Source of the DNA: SFDP01 sp051653625
GTDB taxonomy: Bacteria; Bacillota; Clostridia; Lachnospirales; Lachnospiraceae
Length of the DNA: 8,153 bases
Assembly (NCBI GenBank): GCA_051653625.1
Contig: JBOFWM010000007.1
Span: 1 to 8,153 of the forward strand
Direction of reading: 5' to 3'
In this document: positions 6,597 through 8,153 of the stretch, one piece after another
How the letters are laid out: the number at the start of each line of letters is the position of its first letter
Numbering within the stretch: the stretch's first letter is position 1
The notes under the pieces: generated by a model
Told to the model about the DNA's origin: nothing
The model's database searches: none
What the model saw: the letters and a program-made list of their open reading frames with translations, nothing else
Translations under genes and position numbers: made by a program

Positions 6597-7193
6597 CTAT
6601 TTCTCTTCATTATATTTCAAATCAAAAATTTCTACAACTTCTGGACCAAATATATCATGCATATATGAATATAAATCATGATTTTTTTTTTCTTTTTCTT
6701 GTTTACGAATTAAATTTTTTTTCAATTCTACACGAACATTTGCAATCCAATTCCCAATTTCTTCAATTTCTGTATTATTATCTTTTAAAATAAAATAACA
6801 TATTTCCATTGTCTTAAGCATTAATTCTCGATTCTTTTCATCAATCATTTTCGGAATATCAAATAATTCTTCTTGATATTCTTCTAATTTATCATTACAT
6901 TCTTTAATTAAACGCTGATTTTCCTCTACTTTTTTTTGTGTAGTTAAATTTTCTTCATCCATTAAAGAAACAATTTCATCCATTAAATTCTTTTTTAATG
7001 TTTTTATACTTTTTGATTCAGTATTTAACTTTCCTTGACGCTTCAACAAACAATTTAACTCTTCTTCTAACTTTGGAATTTCTTCATCTAATTCTATCTG
7101 ATTAAATAAACGATACCATTTATTATCTAAGGTAAGAACGGGAATTCTTTTTCCCTCTAATGCATGATAGAACTTTTCTTCCTGTTCTTTCAT
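6597..7193 (-). CDS. Coiled-coil protein of unknown function
   Basis: 198 residues; I do not recognise a named family. A short N-terminal segment (GKRIPVLTLDNKWYRLF, residues 14-30) precedes a long, charged helical region, about 33-135, rich in Glu, Lys and Leu with heptad-like spacing and predicted coiled coil. A second helix (about 140-172) leads to a distinctive C-terminal motif YSYMHDIFGPEVVEIFDLKY (175-194), which looks more constrained than the rest. There is no signal peptide or membrane segment. The ATG has an excellent AAAGGAG site about 10 bases upstream. It lies 51 bases after rex and 15 bases before the alr GTG, so it is co-transcribed with both. A structural or scaffold role is only a guess from the coiled coil. 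Confidence 0.88.
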   Translation of the reverse strand: MKEQEEKFYHALEGKRIPVLTLDNKWYRLFNQIELDEEIPKLEEELNCLLKRQGKLNTESKSIKTLKKNLMDEIVSLMDEENLTTQKKVEENQRLIKECNDKLEEYQEELFDIPKMIDEKNRELMLKTMEICYFILKDNNTEIEEIGNWIANVRVELKKNLIRKQEKEKKNHDLYSYMHDIFGPEVVEIFDLKYNEEK

Positions 7194-7244
7194 AAAATAT
7201 AGCTCCTTTATTTTTCATTTCTTTAAATATTTATAATGATAACT

Positions 7245-7874
7245 CTAATTTTTTTGATTAAAATTATATGATAATTTCATCAAACTATCTGATAAATGAA
7301 CATTTTCTATTTGTACATCTTTTGGAACCGATAATTCTGTATTCGCAAAATTCCATATTGCTTTAATATTATAATCCACTAATATTTGTGCCACATCATT
7401 TGCTGCTCCTTTAGGAATCGTCAATACGGCAATGTCAATCCCCTCATTTTCGATAAACCCCTTTAAATTTTCCATTGGTTGTACCTTTAAATCACCTACA
7501 TTTTTTCCGTATAATTCTTTATTTGAATCAAATATTCCTTTAAATAAAAAACCTCTTCTTTCAAAGCTTCCATAATTTACAAGTGCTTGCCCCAAATTAC
7601 CTGCACCAATAATGATTAGTCTATGTTCTTTATCTAAACCTAATATTTTTGCTATTTCTAAATATAAAAATTCTACATTATACCCATACCCTTGTTGTCC
7701 AAATCCTCCAAAATTATTAAAATCTTGTCTAATCTGAGATGCTGTTACATTCATTAACTTACTTAATTCTTGTGATGAAATGCGCTCTACACCTTCATCT
7801 TTTAATTCTCCTAAATATCTAAAATAACGCGGCAAACGACTAATAACCGTTTGGGATATTTCTCTTTGTTCCAT
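7245..7874 (-). CDS. rex: Redox-sensing transcriptional repressor Rex
   Basis: 209 residues, the normal Rex length. It is a dimeric repressor that senses the NADH/NAD+ ratio; in Clostridia it represses fermentative and alternative NADH-oxidising genes until NADH rises. The N-terminal winged helix (about 1-78) contains ISRLPRYFRYL, the recognition region VTASQIRQDFNNFGGFG (43-59) and QGYGYNVEFL. The Rossmann domain follows with the dinucleotide-binding IIIGAGNLGQAL (87-98), FDSN (115-118) as the end of the second strand, and LTIPKGAAN and IWNFANTEL (173-181). The ATG has AGAAGGATGG (7882-7891) upstream. It is the first gene of the operon, behind a strong promoter whose -35 box lies inside a perfect palindrome resembling a degenerate Rex site, so autoregulation is plausible. 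Confidence 0.97.
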   Translation of the reverse strand: MEQREISQTVISRLPRYFRYLGELKDEGVERISSQELSKLMNVTASQIRQDFNNFGGFGQQGYGYNVEFLYLEIAKILGLDKEHRLIIIGAGNLGQALVNYGSFERRGFLFKGIFDSNKELYGKNVGDLKVQPMENLKGFIENEGIDIAVLTIPKGAANDVAQILVDYNIKAIWNFANTELSVPKDVQIENVHLSDSLMKLSYNFNQKN

Positions 7875-7923
7875 AATATAACCATCCTTCTCAAAATATT
7901 CTGACTTTTATATAGCTCATATA

Positions 7924-7952
7924 ATTATATAGAATACTGAATTTAATGTCAA
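7924..7952 (-). promoter_or_regulatory. Sigma-A type promoter of the rex operon
   Basis: On the minus strand a perfect -35 TTGACA (7947-7952) is separated by 17 bases from a perfect -10 TATAAT (7924-7929). Transcription should start near 7917, giving a leader of about 43 bases before the rex ATG. Both hexamers are consensus, so the promoter is strong unless repressed. Confidence 0.85.
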
Positions 7953-7964
7953 ATAATTGACATT
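7945..7964. promoter_or_regulatory. Perfect palindrome over the rex -35 box, candidate operator
   Basis: AATGTCAA (7945-7952) and TTGACATT (7957-7964) form a perfect 8-bp inverted repeat with a 4-base AT spacer. The clostridial Rex consensus is TTGTTAA-N4-TTAACAA; this site has ATGTCAA-N4-TTGACAT, the same spacing with five of seven matches per half. Its position over the -35 box suits a repressor. Whether Rex itself binds is inference, since two positions per half-site differ. Confidence 0.6.
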
Positions 7965-7985
7965 CTTTTTCTACCCTTGTAAACT
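7957..7985 (+). promoter_or_regulatory. Possible divergent promoter facing the plus-strand gene
   Basis: The other arm of the palindrome supplies a TTGACA (7957-7962) on the plus strand, 17 bases before TAAACT (7980-7985), which matches four of six -10 positions. It would start near 7992 and give a leader of about 147 bases before the ATG at 8139. A second weak candidate is TTGACC (8053-8058), 17 bases before TAAATT (8076-8081). Neither is strong. Confidence 0.35.
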
Positions 7986-8065
7986 AGGAAATAGTAAAAT
8001 TTATGACATAACACATTAGGAGCTTCCTGTATACTTTAAAGAGTAAAGGGAATTGACCAAAAAGA

Positions 8066-8133
8066 ATACCTCAAGTAAATTTAGATTATTACTGACCGGA
8101 CAGTTGGTAAAAAATCTAAAACACGAGAGGTAT
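8066..8133 (+). promoter_or_regulatory. Long imperfect hairpin covering the ribosome binding site of the plus-strand gene
   Basis: ATACCTC (8066-8072) pairs with GAGGTAT (8127-8133); TTTAGATT (8080-8087) pairs with AATCTAAA (8113-8120); TTACTGAC (8089-8096) pairs with GTTGGTAA (8103-8110) with two G-U pairs and a 6-base loop. Between the first two stems lies an internal loop of 7 and 6 bases. The 3' arm includes most of the Shine-Dalgarno site GAGAGG (8125-8130), so folding should block initiation. It could be a translational switch, a protein-binding leader, or the non-coding end of an insertion sequence (for example an IS110-type bridge RNA). The pairing is seen; the role is inference. Confidence 0.6.
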
Positions 8134-8138
8134 CTAAA

Positions 8139-8153
8139 ATGAATTCTAAAGTA
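8139..8153 (+). CDS. Start of a plus-strand gene, cut by window edge
   Basis: ATG followed by four more codons to the edge (MNSKV). GAGAGG (8125-8130) lies 8 bases upstream, a good ribosome binding site, and the structured leader ends just before it. Five residues are too few to name a product. It is divergent from rex. A transposase is one possibility, given the inverted repeats upstream, but nothing in the visible codons proves it. Confidence 0.5.

Noticed and set aside
7919..7930. AT-only palindrome ATATAATTATAT
   Set aside because: It coincides with the -10 box of the rex promoter and is explained by it. A plus-strand TATAAT here lacks a -35 box at the right distance.
7965..8065. A second long hairpin that would complete a two-loop bridge RNA
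   Set aside because: Only short pairings were found (for example CCCTT near 7974 with AAGGG near 8046, and AGGA with TCCT near 8022-8032). They are too weak to list.
1..8153. CRISPR array, tRNA or rRNA genes
   Set aside because: No regularly spaced repeats, no cloverleaf and no rRNA-like sequence were seen; the coding genes fill almost the entire window.

Overview
This is a low-GC, AT-rich bacterial chromosome segment, most likely from an anaerobic Firmicute of the class Clostridia. The gene order rex, coiled-coil protein, alr, mazF, CBS protein, yebC, tepA, ftsK recalls Lachnospiraceae-type genomes; that assignment is inference from gene content and codon use, not from a marker gene. Nearly the whole window (positions 1 to 7874) is coded on the minus strand, with short gaps and good Shine-Dalgarno sites, so it reads as one long operon or two coupled ones. 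Transcription runs from right to left.

Reading in that direction: a strong sigma-A type promoter at 7924-7952, with a perfect palindrome over its -35 box, drives rex (NADH/NAD+-sensing repressor). Next come a 198-residue coiled-coil protein of unknown function, alanine racemase (alr, GTG start), a MazF/NdoA-type endoribonuclease (TTG start) with no antitoxin gene beside it, a membrane-anchored CBS/CorC-HlyC protein, a YebC/TACO1 family protein, and a 59-residue hypothetical protein. A rho-independent terminator at 3050-3080 follows. Only 26 bases beyond it begins a second block: tepA (ClpP-like serine peptidase) and ftsK/spoIIIE (DNA translocase), whose last part lies beyond the left edge.

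The right end (7875-8138) is an intergenic region of about 264 bases. It holds the rex promoter, a weaker divergent promoter candidate sharing the same palindrome, and a 68-base imperfect hairpin whose 3' arm covers the ribosome binding site of a plus-strand gene. Only five codons of that gene (MNSKV) are visible. It may be a regulated leader or the non-coding end of an insertion sequence; the window is too short to decide.

The genes combine redox sensing, peptidoglycan precursor supply (D-alanine), mRNA decay, translation support and chromosome segregation. Most are ordinary housekeeping genes. The points deserving a second look are the structured leader at the right edge, the shared palindrome, the antitoxin-less mazF with an inverted repeat where the antitoxin gene would be, the 59-residue protein, and the terminator just ahead of tepA.
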